From: Aegilops tauschii subsp. strangulata
Lineage: Eukaryota; Streptophyta; Magnoliopsida; Poales; Poaceae
Direction: 5' to 3'
DNA length: 64,000 nucleotides
NCBI RefSeq assembly: GCF_002575655.3
Contig: NC_053040.3
Location: 355,072,267 to 355,136,266, forward strand
Shown: in pieces, positions 40,092-51,550 of the stretch
How positions within the stretch are numbered: the stretch's first letter is position 1
Layout of the letters: each line of letters begins with the position of its first letter
Made by a program: the position numbers and the translations under genes
Notes under the pieces: generated by a model
What the model was told of the DNA's origin: nothing
Database searches by the model: none
The model's input: only the letters and a program-made list of their open reading frames with translations

Positions 40092-41340
40092 TCATGAGGT
40101 CAGGCCACAGGCAGTGCCACCCGAAGTTGGTGCTGGGGGAGCTCCTCTTGAGGCAGTGTTGCCACCGTAGCAGGCGGGGCTGCCGAAGGCTTGAAGAGCC
40201 ACTCCACGAAGACGCCGGGCTCCTGAGGTAGGCACCGGGACGCCCTCTTGGCGATGTCGTCGGCTTCCTTGTTTGTGCCCCGAGGCACGTGCTGCAGTTC
40301 CAGGCCCAAGAATTGTTTCTCGATTTTGCGTACCTCCGCCAGATATGCCTCCATGTGCTCGTCCTTCGGCTCGTATACCTTGTTGGAGATGTTGACGAGG
40401 AGCTGGGAATCACCCTTGATGGTGAGGCGCTTCACTTCCAAGGCTGCCGCAGCCTTGAGACCGGCGATCAAGCCCTCGTATTCCGTGATGTTGTTGGAGA
40501 CCTTCTCGCCCTGCTTGAAGCAGAGCTGCACGGCATAGTAGAGCTTGTCCTGGGTGGACGAGATGAGCACGGCTCTAGCCCCCGCGCCCTGACGCGCGAA
40601 TGCGCCGTCAAAGTACATGACCCAGCCGTCCGGTGCCTCGCTTAGTGGTGCGAGTGGGCGGTCCTTGCCTGCCTCAGGGCTGGGAACGTCAGTCCATTCT
40701 GCCATGAAGTCGGCGAGCGCAGCACCCTTGATGACTCTGGTGGTGCTGAACTCCAACTGGAATACCTGCAACTCGATGTTTCATTCCGCGACTCTCCCCG
40801 CAGCATTGGGGCTCCGGAGCACCCTCTCCAGTGGGTAAGCCGAGACGACCTTGATGGGGTGGCCTTGGAAGTAGTGGCGCAGCTTGTGGGAGGCGACAAG
40901 GAGCACGAGCATGAGCTTTCGCGGCATGGGGTAGCGCGCCCGCGCGTCACACAGTACCATGCTGACGAAGTAGACCGGGTGCTCGACGAGGGTTAGAGCG
41001 CTGGTGATGTCTTGTACCTCCTAAGGCTGGGGGTCCTCGGGAGCTTGGCTGTTTGCAAGGGTAGCCTGGGCCTCAGGAGCATCGTCCTGAGGGGCCTGGT
41101 CATCTGCTGGTGCCGCCGGGGCCTCAGGAGTACCGTCCCGAAGCTGTGTTGTCTCGTCCTAGAGTGCGGCGCTGCCCGGTGGGCCCATGGCCTGGTGCTC
41201 TTCCCGGACCACCACCAGCACTGCGCTGGCAGAGTGTGCGTGGCGACCAGGTAAAGCACCAAGGGCTCAAGAGGTCATGGCGCCACCATTACTGGTGGGC
41301 TGGTAAGGTATCTCTTGAGGTCCTGAAACGCTGCATCAGC
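40092..41340 (-). pseudogene. RNase H region of element B
   Basis: The archaeal-type RNase H reads VMYFDGAFARQGAGA, TEYEGLIAGL, KGDSQLLVN and EADDIAKRAS, all four acidic positions present. Upstream, the first RNase H remnant (VLYLVATHTLPAQCW-like) is broken by frame changes and stops around 40790 and 41030-41270, with the same Gln/Ala-rich extra stretch as element A. Confidence 0.82.
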
Positions 41341-42060
41341 CTCCAGAGTCCACTCGAATGGCCCCTATTTCTTCATCAGCTTGAAGAACGGGAGGGCGCA
41401 CTCCCCCAGCTTGGAGATGAAGCGCCCTAGTGAGGTCACGCAGCCTGCCAGCTTCTGCTTCTCCTTGAGAGTCTGTGGCGGGCTCATCCTTTCTATGGCC
41501 TTGACCTTCTCTGGGTTCGCCTCGATTCCCCTGTGTGACACCAGGAACCCTAGCAGTTTGCCGGAGGGGACGCCCAACACGCATTTCTCTGGGTTGAGCC
41601 GCAGGTCCACCGCGTGCAGACTGGCGAATGTTTCCTCTGGGTCCTCGATAAGGGTCCTTGCCTCCCGAGACTTCACCACTATGTCATCGACGAACGCCTC
41701 AGCGCTCCTCCCGAGCTGCTGGCCTAGAGCGATGTGCATCAGCCGCTGGAACGTTGCCCCAGCGTTGCGTAGGCCAAACGGCATGCAAGTGTAGCAGTAC
41801 ACCCCGCATGGGGTGAGGAAGGCCGTATTCTCAACATCTTGTACCGCCATCTTGATTTGATGATAGCCCGAGAAGGTGTCCAGGAAGCATAGCAGGTCAC
41901 ACTCGACGGTGGAGTCGACGATCTGATTGATGCGCGGGAGCGGGAAGGGGTCTTGAGGGCAAGCTTTATTGAGGTTGGTGAATTCGACACACATGCGCTC
42001 CTTCCCACCTTTCTTGGGTACGACGACCGGGTTTGCTAGCCATTCCAGATACCGCACCTC
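41341..42060 (-). pseudogene. Reverse transcriptase of element B
   Basis: Open from about 42057 to 41365: EWLANPVVVPKKGGKERMCV, LNKACPQDPFPLPRINQ, FLDTFSGYHQIKM, FGLRNAGATFQRLM, and AFVDDIVVK, where the usual YVDD Tyr is Phe. LGFLVSHRGIEANPEKV follows. The stop at the end (KK then TAG) and the TAG at 42061-42063 separate it from its neighbours. Confidence 0.87.
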
Positions 42061-42672
42061 CTAGATGACCCTAGCGCCGTGTAGCTCGCGGGTCTCTTGG
42101 ACAATGAACGACTGCTTTTCCGTGGACTGCCGTCGTGCCTTCTGCTTCACCGGCCGTGCGTTAGGGCATACCCTCAGTTGATGCTCGATTATTCCTCTTG
42201 GGATTCCAACAAGATCCTTGGGCTCCCACGCGAACACTCCTTTGTTCGCGCATAAGAAGTCGACCAACGCCTTTTCTTGATCTGGGGGAATGTTGGCACC
42301 TATGGTGAAGGTGGCTCCTGACGCCCCATCCTCGTTAACCGGCACCTGCTTCGTCTCGGCCCGATCTTGAGAGAACAACTGCTTCTTCTTCGCCAGCGTA
42401 GCCCCCGAGGCCTCAAGAGCCCCTTCGTCAGCGGGGCGTGTTGCCGCCGTGGCCCTGAAGGCAAGCCTGAGGGCCGTCGGGGCCTCCTTGGTATCTCCGG
42501 CCACGGTGAGGACGCCGCTACTCCTCGGCATCTTCATGAGGTTGTAGGCAGGGTGAGTCGCTGCCATGAACTTGGCCAGGGCTGGGTACTAGAGGATGGC
42601 ATTGTACGGAAGGCCGATGCGAGGATGTCGAAGTCGATAAGCTCGGTGTGGTAGTTGTCGCGGGGGCCGAAG
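42061..42672 (-). pseudogene. Protease C-terminus and linker of element B
   Basis: MAATHPAYNLMKMP and the linker KKQLFSQDRAETKQVPVNED to QLRVCPNARPVK, as in element A. The protease active site is missing: at 42672 the sequence meets the Copia LTR of element F, and the remainder of protease and most of gag do not reappear on the other side (44479). Confidence 0.85.
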
Positions 42673-44411
42673 TGAAGGAAATATGCCCTAGAGGCAATAA
42701 TAAAGTTATTATTTATTTCCTTATATCATGATAAATGTTTATTATTCATGCTAGAATTGTATTAACCGGAAACATAATACATGTGTGAATACATAGACAA
42801 ACAGAGTGTCACTAGTATGCCTCTACTTGACTAGCTCGTTGATCAAAGATGGTTATGTTTCCTAGCCATAGACATGAGTTGTCATTTGATTAACGGGATC
42901 ACATCATTAGGAGAATGATGTGATTGACTTGACCCATTCCGTTAGCTTAGCGCTCGATCGTTTAGTATGTTGCTATTGCTTTCTTCATGACTTATACATG
43001 TTCCTATGACTATGAGATTATGCAACTCCCGTTTACCGGAGGAACACTTTGTGTGCTACCAAACGTCACAACGTAACTAGGTGATTATAAAGGTGCTCTA
43101 CAGGTGTCTCCAAAGGTACTTGTTGGGTTGGCGTATTTCGAGATTAGGATTTGTCACTCCGATTGTAGGAGAGGTATCTCTGGGCCCACTCAGTAATACA
43201 CATCACTATAAGCCTTGCAAGCATTGTGACTAATGAGTTAGTTGTGGGATGATGTATTACGGAACGAGTAAAGAGACTTGCCGGTAACGAGATTGAACTA
43301 GGTATCCAGATACCAACGATCGAATCTCGGGCAAGTAACATACCGATGACAAAGGGAACAACGTATGTTGTTATGCGGTCTGACCGATAAAGATCTTCAT
43401 AGAATATGTGGGAACCAATATGAGCATCCAGGTTCCGCTATTGGTTATTGACCGGAGAGGTGTCTCGGTCATGTCTACATAGTTCTCGAACCCGTAGGGT
43501 TCGCACGCTTAACGTTACGATGACAGTTATATTATGAGTTTATATGTTTTGATGTACCGAAGGTTGTTCGGAGTCCCGGATGTGATCACGGACATGACGA
43601 GGAGTCTCGAAATGGTCGAGACATAAAGATTGATATATTGGAAGCCTATGTTTGGACATCGGAAGTGTTCCGGGTGAAATCGGGATTTTTCCGGAGTACC
43701 TGGAGGTTACCGGAACCCCCCGGTAACTTAATGGGCCTTATTGGGCCTAGCTGGAAGAGAGGAGAGGAGGCCAGGGCAGGGCCACACGCCCCTTCCCCCC
43801 CCAGTCTGAATAGGACAAGGAGAAAGGGGCGGCGCCCCCCCTTCCTTCCTCCCCTCCACCTTTTCCCCTTCCTCTCCTAGTCCAACATGGAAAGGGGGGG
43901 GAGTCCTACTCCCGGTAGGAGTAGGACTCCTCCTGGCGCGCCTCTCCTCCCTTGGCCGGCGGCCTCCCCCTTTCTCCTTTATATACGGGGCAGGGGGGCA
44001 CCTCTCTACACACAATTGATCAACGATCTTTTAGCCGTGTGCGGTTCCCCCCTCCACCATATTACACCTCGATAATATTGTAGCGGTGCTTAGGCGAAGC
44101 CCTGCGTCGGTAGAACATCATCATCGTCACCACGCCGTCGTGCTGACGAAACTCTCCCTCAACACTCGGCTGGATCGGAGTTCGAGGGACATCATCGAGC
44201 TGAACGTGTGCTGAACTCGGAGGTGCCATGCGTTCGGTACTTGATCGGTCGGATCGTGAAGACGTACGACTACATCAACCGCGTTGTGTTAAACGCTTCC
44301 GCTATCGGTCTACGAGGGTACGTGGACAACACTCTCCCCTCTCGTTGCTATGCATCACCATGATCTTGCGTGTGCGTAGGAAATTTTTTGAAATTACTAC
44401 GTTCCCCAACA
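42673..44411 (+). repeat. 5' LTR of Copia element F
   Basis: 1739 bp, TGAAGGAAATATGCC...GTTCCCCAACA. TATA-like TTTATATACGGGG at 43978-43990 fits the known promoter position in this family. No gene inside; the ORFs at 43638-44015 are chance. Confidence 0.88.
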
Positions 44412-44412
44412 G

Positions 44413-44428
44413 TGGCATCCGAGCCTGG
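44413..44428 (+). other. Primer-binding site of Copia element F
   Basis: TGGCATCCGAGCCTGG one base after the LTR, a variant of the initiator tRNA-Met site TGGTATCAGAGCC with changes at two positions. Confidence 0.75.
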
Positions 44429-44478
44429 TTTTATGCGTTGATGTTATGCACGAGTAGAACACAAGTGAGTTGTAGGCG

Positions 44479-44636
44479 GGGGGGAGCCCGGAGCCCCACA
44501 ACACCTCCGTGCGCGCCCGTTGGTTCGGCCGGAGGAGCGGTGCCCACCATGAGTGCTGACGGAGAAGCGAAGCGGACAGAGAGGCAAAGCAGATGAAGAT
44601 GAGAAGCTTTGACGCAACCCTACCTGGCACGCCAAA
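44479..44636 (-). pseudogene. Gag start and primer-binding site of element B
   Basis: Minus strand TGGCGTGCCAGGTAGGG (plus 44618-44634) is the primer-binding site; an ATG at 44550 (MVGTAPPAE) opens gag, which stops being recognisable at 44479 where element F leader begins. Confidence 0.78.
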
Positions 44637-44740
44637 TGTCGGATTCAGGGTTCCACGGACCCTTGAGAGGTTCGAACTCTGGGGTGCGTGCGAAGAACTC
44701 GTCCTCTCCAGTCTGCCCGCTCAATGATTCCAAGGCCTAG
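44637..44740 (-). repeat. 5' LTR of element B, inner piece
   Basis: TGTCGGATTCAGGG..., 104 bp matching 27547-27650; interrupted by element C at the CCTAG site and continued at 58285. Confidence 0.9.
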
Positions 44741-45626
44741 TGTCGGCGTTCTGGGAACAGGGTCCCTAGACTTGCCTGCCCGCGGCCCATGGCGTGGCTC
44801 AGCGCGTAGGCCCGTACGGCCCATCTTCATCAACAAGGCGTTCAAGACCCTCGCGAGGGGCCAAGCCTCGCGAGGCGGACGACACAAGACCTCCTCAGGA
44901 GCAGCCGCACCAGGTTCGCTCGCGAGGGGCGGAGAGATCAAGGCAAGGCAAACCTCACGAGGTTCTCGTGACGTGAGCCATGACGATCAAGATCAGGCGG
45001 GCGCCAGCACGCGCAGTGTCCTTGTTTCCCCTTTGGTGCTAAGGAAGCGAGCGCAGGCGCGGAGTATCGAGGCGTCAAGCAAAGGTTTCCATATCAGTGC
45101 AACGAGACCAAGACCAGCAGGACGGCAAGACGGAAGTCACCATGGAGCCCGAGGCGACATCACCACCAGAGCCTTTTGCAGGCGAAGACCGCTTTTGTCA
45201 GGATAAGCTGTACTAGTTGTCCCCTTTCAAATTGGCCGTTGTTGGCTCCCTTCCCACTTAATATTTTGGGAGAGGACCAGGGCCTCTATAAATAGGACTA
45301 GCCACCACAGTAGGAGGGATATGATCTTGAGCCAATCATCACCCACACACAGAGCGCAAGAACACCTCAACCTCAGGAGGCTGTTCTTCCCCTTGTAACT
45401 ATTCATCCATAGCCCAAGAGGCAATCCACCACCACCACACTGGAGTAGGGTGTTACACCACAACGGTGGCCCGAAACAGTATAAATCTTGCGTCCCTCGT
45501 GTTGTGAGTTCGTTGAGTTTACCCTTGAGATCTTAGCAAGCTAGGACGTGGATCGGTAGGGGGAGAACTTCGCGCGCACCCCAGAGTTCGAACCTTACGG
45601 GTTTTGCCGGAACCCATGATCCAACA
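44741..45626 (+). repeat. 5' LTR of element C
   Basis: TGTCGGCGTTCTGG...GATCCAACA, 886 bp (terminal CCAACA instead of CCGACA in the 3' copy). TATA box CTATAAATAGG at 45286-45296. Confidence 0.92.
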
Positions 45627-45628
45627 TT

Positions 45629-45646
45629 TGGCGCGCCAAGTAGGGG
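45629..45646 (+). other. Primer-binding site of element C
   Basis: TGGCGCGCCAAGTAGGGG two bases after the LTR, one change from that of element A. Confidence 0.85.
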
Positions 45647-45698
45647 TGCGCCGAAGCTTCCCTTGCGTTGCTCCGCGTCGCGTCGCTTCATCGTCCCC

Positions 45699-47428
45699 AT
45701 GGCGGACGTACGCCGCGCCCGCGTCGAGCGCCGGGCTGCCCTCGCCACCCGCGTTGCTCAGACGGCCCCTGTCGGCGGGCCACCCCGTCGCTCTCCGTCG
45801 CCTGCCGCCAACGCTGCCACCGGCCCGGTGGGGAACGAGCAGCAAGCGTCCTCATTGCACCCCTGGGTGCGACAGGACGGCCGCACCGCCACTCCATCAC
45901 TGACTCCCGCTAGTTCGTCGTCTCACGCTCGTCGCGCTCCCACGGACGCACGGGCCACGCTCCTCATGGCGCACGAGCTCCTGCACTACCGCACGGTCGA
46001 CGACCTCTTGGAGGATTGGCTCGACCGCATCGCCGAGCTTGTTAGCGCCGCATGGGGGCTCCCCTGCGCCGTCCCTCTCACTGCCTCGCCCTCCGCCAGC
46101 TGCGGGCGACGTAGCTCATGGAGCACCTCCACCACCTCTGCACCAAGACGGCGCCCTGGCGCCAAGGCACGCGGCTCCACGGCGCGACCCACCGCGTCCG
46201 GCGCCCGCGCGTGAAGAAAGAAGCTGTCAGGAAGTCCCTCGACCGCAAGAGAACGCTCTGCCACTCCTCGCACCGCCGCGCCCGGATCGTTTGCTGCGGC
46301 AAGGCCCCGCGCCGCCTGTTGTAGCGGCGCGCGGGCGCCAAGACCAAGCTCCACCTCCAAGACGGGCCCCGGTGACCACGGCCGGCTGCCACGCCTTCAC
46401 CCCCGAGCTGCGTAGCGTCGCCTGGTCGGGCAAGTTCAAGCCGGATCTGCCTCCTCACTACGACGGCACCTCCGACCCCGGGGAGTTCCTGCAGCTCTAC
46501 GAGCTGAGCATCGAAGCGGACAACGGCCACGAGAAAGTCATGGGGAACTGGTTCCCTATGGCGCTCAAAGATGGCGCTCGTTCGTGGCTCCTAAAACTGC
46601 CTCCAGGCTCGATCTCCTCCTGGGATGAGATGCGCGACCGCTTCGTCGCCAACTTCCAGGGCACTCGCGACTGCCCACCGGCCGTGGGTGACCTGCGTCG
46701 CGTCAAGCAACAACTAGGAGAGACCCTCTAGAAGTACATCCAACGCTTCAACAACGTTCGTCTCAAGATCCCCAAGGTCACGGACGAGGCCATCATCTCC
46801 GCGTTCTCTGATGGCGTCCGTGACGTCAAGATGCAGGAGGAGCTCGCCATCCACGAGGAGCTATGCATGTCCCTGGAGCTGTTCAACCTGGCGACCAAGT
46901 GCGCAAGAGCTAAGGAGGGGCGCCTCTCCGTCCTTGAGCTCCCGGCTGCGGACCCGGAGGAGAAGAAAGCCAAGGCCAAGGACGTGAAGCGCAAGGGAGC
47001 AGCCGTGCTCGCGGCGGAGCCGGACACCAAGCGCGGCAGAGACCAGCCCGAGTAATCCAAGAGCAGCCGACTGTTCTGTGCCTTCCATAACCTGCATACC
47101 CACAACACCAGCGACTGTCAAGAGCTCAGAGCCATTCGGGAAGGACGCTTTGGTCGACGCCCCGAGCGCAACGACCGGGGCTCCGGCCGAGGAGGAAGAC
47201 GTGGTGACGGACGCTGGAACGACCGTGGCCCGCGCCAGGAGTGGCGTGACCGGCCTCGTGAGGACCGCTGGCAGGATCAGCCTCGCGAGGGCGCCTGGAG
47301 GGACCAGCCTCGTGAGGATCGTCCTCAGGGCAACGCCGGTCTTCCCCCACTACTGCCGCCGCCAAGAAGGAATGACGACCACCATCAAGACGAGGGGGCT
47401 GGGGGCTTCCAGGAGCAGCGTGCTATCA
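45699..47428 (+). pseudogene. Gag of element C
   Basis: ATG at 45699 (MADVRRARVERR). The frame changes near 46120-46210, then the gag core: HYDGTSDPGEFLQLYELSIE, NWFPMALKDGARSWLLKLPP, SWDEMRDRFVANFQGT. A TAG at 46729-46731 replaces a Gln-like codon, then KYIQRFNNVRLKIPKVTDEA onward, a Lys-rich stretch, a TAA at 47053-47055 and a Cys/His knuckle FCAFHNLHTHNTSDC followed by Arg/Gly/Asp-rich repeats (DRPREDRWQDQPREG). Essentially a complete Tat-type gag with three breaks. Confidence 0.87.
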
Positions 47429-47436
47429 CTTGAATC

Positions 47437-48192
47437 TTGGGCGGAGCTCAGGCCCCAGCCTCGCTGCGTATCTTAAAACAGTTTGCTCGTGAAGTGAATG
47501 CAGTCCTCCCCAAGCTTGAGGCCACACGCCCGCTCAGGTGGTCCAAGTGCGCCATCACCTTCAGTTCGGCAGATCAACTCAAGTGCGCGGCTACCGCAGG
47601 CGCCCTCCCGATGCTTTGCTCCCCAGTCATCAGCAACGTGCAAGTCACCAAGACCCTCATCGACGGCGGCGCAGGGCTCAACGTCCTGTCCGTTGACACG
47701 TTCGACAACCTCCAAGTACCTTATGACCAGCTTCAGCCCACCAAGCCTTTCTCAGGAGTGACCGACGGCTCCACTACCCCGATCGGGCAGGTTCGCCTTC
47801 CCGTCACCTTCGGAGAACGCAAAAACTACCGCACCGAACTCATCGACTTCGACGTCACGCACATCCGTCTGCCATACAATGCCATCCTCGGGTATCCAGC
47901 CCTGGCCAAGTTCATGGCGGTGACCCATCACAGCTACAATGTCCTCAAGATGCCGGGAAGCGCCGGAATCATCACGGTCCCATGCGAAGAAAGAGATGCG
48001 GTGAGCTCCCTTGAGCGTGCCTTTCAAGCTGCAGCAATCGACGACCCCGACAGCAAGGGCGAGTGCCCTCCTGAGGCCACCCCCGAGAAGACGAAGCAGC
48101 TGCGTCGTGCAGGACCTCAGGAGGGTGACGTCGCAACTGGAACCTCGTCAGGATCAGCGCCCACGCCAGGGGCGCCTCCCTCCATCGCATAG
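47437..48192 (+). pseudogene. Protease of element C
   Basis: Open frame with FAREVNAVLPKLEATRPLRW, then the active-site block LIDGGAGLNVLSVDTFDN and NAILGYPALAKFMAV. It ends at TAG 48190-48192 after a Pro/Gly-rich linker. The domain itself looks intact, but with gag broken and RT missing the polyprotein is not functional. Confidence 0.87.
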
Positions 48193-48272
48193 GAAGGCGC
48201 GCACGGCGCCCTTCTCGGGCAGGGCTCGAGGGCTCTCTTCTCTTCTGGAGGGCCTCAGACCTTGCCAACATT

Positions 48273-48692
48273 ATGAGGGAGGCACTCGGGCACCACCTGG
48301 AGGCGTGCTTCACGACACGTCTCCCTCAGGAGAACACAGGGCGAGGAGCGCCCACCGCTCAGGAGTTCATCACCAGGACCACTCAGGAGCTGCAGGACGC
48401 AAGGGCCATGCACGGCGATCGCCGCTCGCGAGGCACAGCTCCCCATCCAGGCGAGGATGTTGGGCTGCGCGTCTGCATCGACGTCCCAGGGCTCAACAGG
48501 GTCGCATCTCAGGAGCCCTTCTGGCCTTCGCGCGTGGGCCGCTGCGAGGGTCCACCGCACAGCTACGTTTGCATGCCTTTTGGCCTGCCGAGCGTGTCGT
48601 CCACCTATCAGCGCAACCTGCGGCGTGTCTTGGTGACTCAGGAGGCCAGACATCACGCCGTCCTGACGGAGATGGAGAAGGTCCGCAAGTAA
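48273..48692 (+). pseudogene. Reverse transcriptase remnant of element C
   Basis: About 140 codons. Towards the end LRVCIDVPGLNRV corresponds to RMCVDFTNLNKA of A, and SYVCMPFGLPSVSSTYQR to CYTCMPFGLRNTGATFQR; the 45-residue stretch between (with the FLDAFSGYHQI block) is replaced by unrelated text. The catalytic VDD block and all later pol domains are absent. Internal deletion in a non-autonomous element. Confidence 0.65.
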
Positions 48693-50258
48693 CCGCCTGG
48701 ACCCCCTAGAGCCTCCCGAGGCTCAGGGCCCTGGTTGCTCGTGAGGAGCGACCCCTTCACCGCGTACCTCCAGCTACTCCGACATCCCTTCATCGACAGA
48801 ACCAGGTGACATTTTCCAAGTTTATTTAGCTGGGAGCGCCCCTTAGGCTGCATCATTCCCAGGCCGCGTGGGTTCGTCCCTGTGGCATGTACCCCTTTTT
48901 CTTATGTCCTTAGCTTACCTTGCTGGGGGCGCCCCTCGGGCTGCATCATCCCCAAGCCGCTCGGGCCGGACCCGGTGGCGTGTATCTTCCCTGCCTTTAC
49001 ATAAGCCAGTTTGCTTTCCATGCCTAATCTACCTCTGACTATTACCTGCTTGATCGTCACCCATCATGGGAGCCGCGCGCCGGCCGTCTTTCTTCAGGAT
49101 CCTTCGCGTGAGTAGGTTAAGCACGGCTTCTGTGCTCGGGCCCGTCCCTGCAGCATCGATAAATCCAACGGCTAAGCTCTGTCTGGCGGGCCGGCCCCGT
49201 TCACGTCACCTCCTGGGGCCGTTGGTGCTTGGCCCTCTCACGCGATAACCTCAGGAGATTCGTTCGGCGCAGGTTGTCTGACCACCTCGCAGGACCAGCA
49301 CAGCGAACAAGAACCAAGACCGAGCGCAACCCGCCTTGAGGTAGGGCTTCATGAGTCCCGCGCTCGGTCACGAGTGCCCAAATACACCTCGTCTAGCCCT
49401 GCCGTGCAAGCCACGTGTAAGGGCGGGGCTGTACACGCCCCGGGAGCTCTCCGCAGTAGGGAGTTCCCCTCCCACGTACAAGTGGAAGCACCATGCTCCG
49501 CGCTGGCCGTCGACACTGCCGAGGAGCGGCTATGCCCGTGCACAAGTGGAAGCACTATGTTCAGTGCTGGTGATAAACAACTGAGGGCGGCCTCACGGCC
49601 GTACCAACCTCAGGGAGCCCCAGAGCTCAGTGTCTGGCCTCACCGCAATGCCTCCCCTCAGGAGAGTCGTGCGAGGGGGCTGGGCACGGGGGCTGCGCTC
49701 GGGTCACGCCCAAGCGTACGCCACCCAACCAGGTCTCCTAGACCTGGTCGTCGCGCGCCCCTCCTCGGCGAGGGCAAAGGTATGGAAATTGTTTGCGCGT
49801 CAAGGGGGACTCCTGAGCATCGCGACTCAGGAGCCTAACTGGTCACATAGCCCCTCACTCCTTGGTCCGTCCTGGTCTCCGGTCGGCCCAACGGCGGTTG
49901 AGGTATGCGCGGGGCCGGGCCCTGCCGACGTAGAACATTAACCTATCCTCGCGTCTCCTTCCTATTAGCTGTTTGCGCGTCAAGGGGGACTCCTGAGCAT
50001 TGCCACTCAGGAGCCTAACTGGTCACGTATCCCCTCACTCCTTGGTCCGTCCTGGTCTCCGGTCGGCCCAACGGCGGTTGAGGTATGCGCGGGGCCGGGC
50101 TCTGCCGATGCAGAACACAGAGCAAATAGGAAGGAAAATCGCAAAATCTCAAAGCAAATATTACAAGACATATTGTTCTCACAATATCAAACACAAGTTT
50201 AACGCCTCCACGAGGCACGAGGCATGCTGCCGGAATAAAACAGGAAAGGAGCCGCAGG
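48693..50258. other. Non-coding interior of element C
   Basis: No pol. Contains two related segments GGGGGCGCCCCT(C/T)GGGCTGCATCATCCCCA-like at about 48830-48880 and 48912-48960, the GGCTGTACACGCCCC motif near 49426 shared with A and B, and a 180-bp tandem duplication at 49791-50117. Confidence 0.65.
49791..50117. repeat. 180-bp tandem duplication in element C
   Basis: GTTTGCGCGTCAAGGGGGAC begins at 49791 and again at 49971. About 147 bp of each unit are almost identical (differences such as CGCGACTCAG/TGCCACTCAG), so the duplication is recent relative to the element. Confidence 0.88.
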
Positions 50259-51480
50259 TCACCCCTGAACGCCATCTACGCCCGCGAGAGGCACTCCTCC
50301 CTTGATGATGTCGCCTTTGTCTTGGTCACCGGCTGGAGCTGCAGGAGTGGCGGCGCCTCCGGCCGAAGGCGCGGAAGCGAAGCCGCGGAACTTCTTCAGC
50401 AGGGCCTCCACCTGACCCCTCACGGCTGCGGCGGCAGCTGTGCAGTGTTCATCAGCAACAGGCTCCAGCAGCTCGTCAAGACGAGCGCTGGGGTCACGAA
50501 TGTGCAGATGGCTAAAGACACGCGTCAGTGCAGCTGAAGAAAGGACGCGAGCCTCTGCCTCTGCCATGGGATCGATGCCCTCCACGACTTCCTCGAGCGC
50601 CCTCACCAAGTAGGGAAGCAGCTGGGCGGGGCCGTCCTCATCGGTGGTCAGCGGCCTCTCCAAGTCCATGTTCATAAAGTGACTTTAGAGCCACACGAGA
50701 CCTCTTCTCGAGAAGCGCGAAGGCTGCGCGGTCCTCAGCCAGGACCTTCTCCGCCTCGACCTTCCGCTCCAGCTCCTCCAGCCGGCCGCGTTCAGCGGCC
50801 TGCGTCTTCGCCAGCTCCCCCAGCTCGGCGTTGCAGTTCTTGATGGCGTCCTCCTGAGCCCTCATCTCCTCCTCCTTCGCCCGGCGCCCACGAGCTTCTT
50901 CTGCGTGCTCATCGTGCAGGCCCTTCAATGCGTTCTCCAATGCCCAACAGCGGTCGTGGGCGGCCTTGGCGTCCTTCAGCGCCGCCTCACGATTGGCCGC
51001 AGCCTGCGCGGCGGCCCGCTTCTCCTTGTCGGAGGCCGTTGCGGCCTAGTTCAGCGTCGCTCGGACTGCCGCGTCAGACTGAAGCCAGCCGGATGCCAGC
51101 TCCAGGCGCCCGGCCACCAGGCGCGGATCCTCGCCCCGGAGATCTTCCCGCAGCTGGGTCATCTCTCAAAGGGCACGCTCCAAGATAGCAGAGGAGGCAG
51201 AAGAACCTGGGAACAATGGCACGACAGGAGAAGGAGGCGACGCCGTCACCAGGGCCTGGGAGACCAAGGGCTCCTGAGCCTTTGGGACCTCGGCGGCTGA
51301 GCCGGACATCGACACTTCCGGAGCCAGCGGGGCCTCAGGGGCTGACTCCTCGTGACGACGCTCCCCTGGTCTCGCGAGGGCGACCAGGCCGGGGAGGTGC
51401 GAGTGCTGTCGCCTCCTTTCCTCGCGGAAGGGGGCGCGGCCGCTGCATCCTCCTTCCTCTTCTTCGCCGAAGGCAGCGGC
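50259..51480 (-). pseudogene. Antisense ORF of element C, C-terminal coiled-coil part
   Basis: Minus strand. Contains a basic patch (SAKKRKEDAAAAPP), Pro/Ser-rich text, then a long heptad-rich region at about 51040-50638 (KEKRAAAQAAANREAALKDA and AERGRLEELERKVEAEKVLA), then ARLDELLEPVADEHCTAAAA and VEALLKKFRGFA at the end. Breaks: a frame change near 51400, TGA near 51168, TAG near 51049, TAA near 50686. The layout matches the C-terminal half of the antisense ORFs known from grass Tat-lineage elements. Confidence 0.75.
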
Positions 51481-51550
51481 CTGGTCAACCAAGGACGAAT
51501 GTCAGGACGCAGCAGTATAAGCAAGAACAAGATGGAGCTCGAGCATTTAC

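Larger units (their letters stand above)
42673..44478 (+). mobile_element. Element F: Angela/BARE1-type Copia, truncated after the 5' leader
   Basis: A full LTR (42673-44411) followed by a primer-binding site and about 65 bp of leader (to 44478), then gag-start sequence of element B. No Copia gag, integrase, RT or 3' LTR. The LTR text (GAAATATGCCCTAGAGGC near the start, TACGTTCCCCAACA at the end) is that of Angela/WIS/BARE1-type Triticeae elements. A deletion has removed the rest of F together with most of gag and the protease start of B. Confidence 0.87.

Noticed and set aside
43638..44015. Overlapping ORFs in the Copia LTR
   Set aside because: They lie around the TATA box of a known LTR type and have no motif.
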